Position numbers and translations under genes: made by a program. Shown here piece by piece: positions 5,114 to 6,106 of a stretch of 6,106 nucleotides of DNA; the stretch's first letter is position 1; every line of letters begins with the position of its first letter. The notes below the pieces were generated by a model that saw only the letters and a program-made list of their open reading frames with translations, had not been told where the DNA came from and did not search any database. Source of the stretch: Pseudomonadota bacterium (GTDB lineage Bacteria > Pseudomonadota > Alphaproteobacteria > Rhizobiales > Hyphomicrobiaceae); the NCBI GenBank assembly GCA_023390485.1, contig JAEWCT010000376.1:1-6106 (forward strand), written 5' to 3'.

Positions 5114-5995
5114 ATGCCCGAACTTCCGGAGGTCGAAACCGTTCGCCGGGGCCTCGCGCCCGTTCTCGTCGGCAGCCGGATTAAGTCGCTCGAGGCCCGG
5201 CGCCCGGATTTGCGATTTCCGCTGCCCGAAAGGTTCGCGGAACGGGTGGCGGGGCAGTCCATCATCGGGCTCGAACGGCGGGCGAAATATCTGATCGCGT
5301 CGCTGTCGAACGGCGAAGACCTCGTCATGCATCTCGGCATGACCGGGCGCTTCACGATCGTCCATGACGGGACGGCCGATACGCCCGGCCAGTACGCGCA
5401 TGGAACGGCGCCTGATCCGGCCCACGATCATGTCGTGCTCAATCTTAGGGGCGGGACGCGCGTGATTTACAACGATCCGCGGCGGTTCGGCTTCATGGTG
5501 ATGATGGCGCGCGCGGAACGCCTGCAGCATCCGCTTTTTCGTGAGCTTGGCGCCGAGCCGCTCGGCGAGGAGCTGACGGCGGACTATCTCGCCGCCAAGG
5601 CGAAGAGCCGGAAGGTCAATCTCAAGGCCTTCCTGATGGATCAACACGTCGTTGCCGGGCTCGGCAACATCTACGTTTCCGAAGCGCTGTTTCAAGCCGG
5701 GCTATCGCCGAACCGGGCGGCAAAGAGCCTTGCGAACCGGCGTGGCGTTCCGACGGAAGGGGCGATCAGGCTTGTCCCCGCAATCCGCGACGTGCTCGAG
5801 CGGGCCATCGAGGCCGGAGGCTCGACGCTTCGCGACTACCGGCATGCGGATGGGAAGCGCGGTGCGTTTCAGGAGCGGTTCGGGGTTTACGATCGCGCTG
5901 GGTCGCCTTGCCAGACGCCCGGTTGCGGCGGCGAGATACGGCGCGTCGTTCACTCGGGACGGGCGACGTTCTATTGCCCGCGTTGCCAGCGCTGA
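5114..5995 (+). CDS. mutM: MutM, formamidopyrimidine-DNA glycosylase / AP lyase
   Basis: A 293-residue bifunctional base-excision repair enzyme that removes 8-oxoguanine and formamidopyrimidines and cuts the abasic site. The start ATG 5114 gives the obligatory M-P-E-L-P-E-V-E-T-V. After Met removal, Pro2 is the Schiff-base nucleophile and Glu3 the acid. Other hallmarks are Lys58 in the R-R-A-K-Y-L hairpin, H-L-G-M-T-G at 73-78, N-D-P-R-R-F-G at 120-126, Asn169 (K-V-N-L), the helix-two-turn-helix with G-L-G-N-I-Y-V-S-E at 182-190, and a C-terminal zinc finger C-x4-C-x16-C-x2-C with Cys266, 271, 288 and 291 and the DNA-contacting Arg283. An in-frame ATG at 5000 is rejected because it lies within ubiE and the N-terminal proline must follow Met. 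GGGAG at 5107-5111 is a close-set ribosome site. It is divergent from ubiE, as in many alphaproteobacteria. It converges with the last gene, 13 bases between stops and no clear hairpin. Confidence 0.97.
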   Translation: MPELPEVETVRRGLAPVLVGSRIKSLEARRPDLRFPLPERFAERVAGQSIIGLERRAKYLIASLSNGEDLVMHLGMTGRFTIVHDGTADTPGQYAHGTAPDPAHDHVVLNLRGGTRVIYNDPRRFGFMVMMARAERLQHPLFRELGAEPLGEELTADYLAAKAKSRKVNLKAFLMDQHVVAGLGNIYVSEALFQAGLSPNRAAKSLANRRGVPTEGAIRLVPAIRDVLERAIEAGGSTLRDYRHADGKRGAFQERFGVYDRAGSPCQTPGCGGEIRRVVHSGRATFYCPRCQR

Positions 5996-6008
5996 AATAT
6001 GGGTGACG

Positions 6009-6106
6009 TCAGTTGGCGTGACGCTCGGTCAGGACACTGTTGGTCTTGACGATGATGGCGCTTAGGCAAATCACCGCGAAACCGCCGGTGAGGAAAATCT
6101 GGTTCG
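6009..6106 (-). CDS. C-terminal fragment of a probable membrane protein
   Basis: On the minus strand an open frame enters from the right edge and ends at TGA 6009-6011, giving 31 residues. About 17 residues are hydrophobic (F-L-T-G-G-F-A-V-I-C-L-S-A-I-I-V), followed by a polar basic tail K-T-N-S-V-L-T-E-R-H-A-N. This looks like a last transmembrane helix with a short cytoplasmic tail. The competing frames contain stops or read as Arg/His/Gln-rich shadow sequence. The stop is 13 bases from the mutM stop, a common converging arrangement. The fragment is too short to name a family. Confidence 0.5.
   Translation of the reverse strand, partial: NQIFLTGGFAVICLSAIIVKTNSVLTERHAN

Overview
The window is GC-rich and reads as ordinary chromosomal DNA of an alphaproteobacterium, most likely Hyphomicrobiales (Hyphomicrobium-like). 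The evidence is the typical alphaproteobacterial head-to-head mutM / ubiE arrangement with ubiB nearby, the protein sequences, and strong GC bias at third codon positions. The genus is an inference. I see no mobile element, CRISPR array, tRNA or rRNA.

Layout, left to right. (1) Positions 1-1019, plus strand: the 3' end of a small cupredoxin-like protein, followed 6 bases later by a complete FTR1-type iron permease. Together they form the end of an iron-uptake operon. It closes with a 13-bp perfect hairpin (1021-1056) that can terminate transcription from both sides. (2) Positions 1060-1530, minus: an NTF2/SnoaL-like protein of the DUF1348 family. It is divergent from (3) 1641-1961, plus: a small carboxymuconolactone decarboxylase (AhpD-like) protein whose active-site CxxC reads CxxS. 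The 110-base gap between them holds both ribosome sites and an inverted repeat. (4) Positions 1974-5036, minus: ubiE, then a small secreted cysteine-containing protein of unknown function, then ubiB, in transcription order. (5) Positions 5114-5995, plus: mutM, divergent from ubiE. (6) Positions 6009-6106, minus: the last 31 residues of a probably membrane-anchored protein that runs off the window.

How the genes work together: UbiE is the C-methyltransferase of ubiquinone biosynthesis and UbiB is the COQ8-type atypical kinase/ATPase that supports the same pathway, so they are functional partners. Here they are not a tight operon. The small secreted-protein gene sits between them with its own good promoter candidate, a hairpin at the 5' end of its leader, a strong Shine-Dalgarno and its own terminator, and ubiB follows after a 237-base gap. 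MutM is an oxidised-purine glycosylase/lyase. The cupredoxin/FTR1 pair handles ferrous iron.

I do not see a clear undescribed multi-gene system. The items most worth a second look are the orphan secreted protein inserted between ubiE and ubiB with its structured leader, the CxxS AhpD-like protein, and the cupredoxin tail lacking the usual copper-ligand cysteine.
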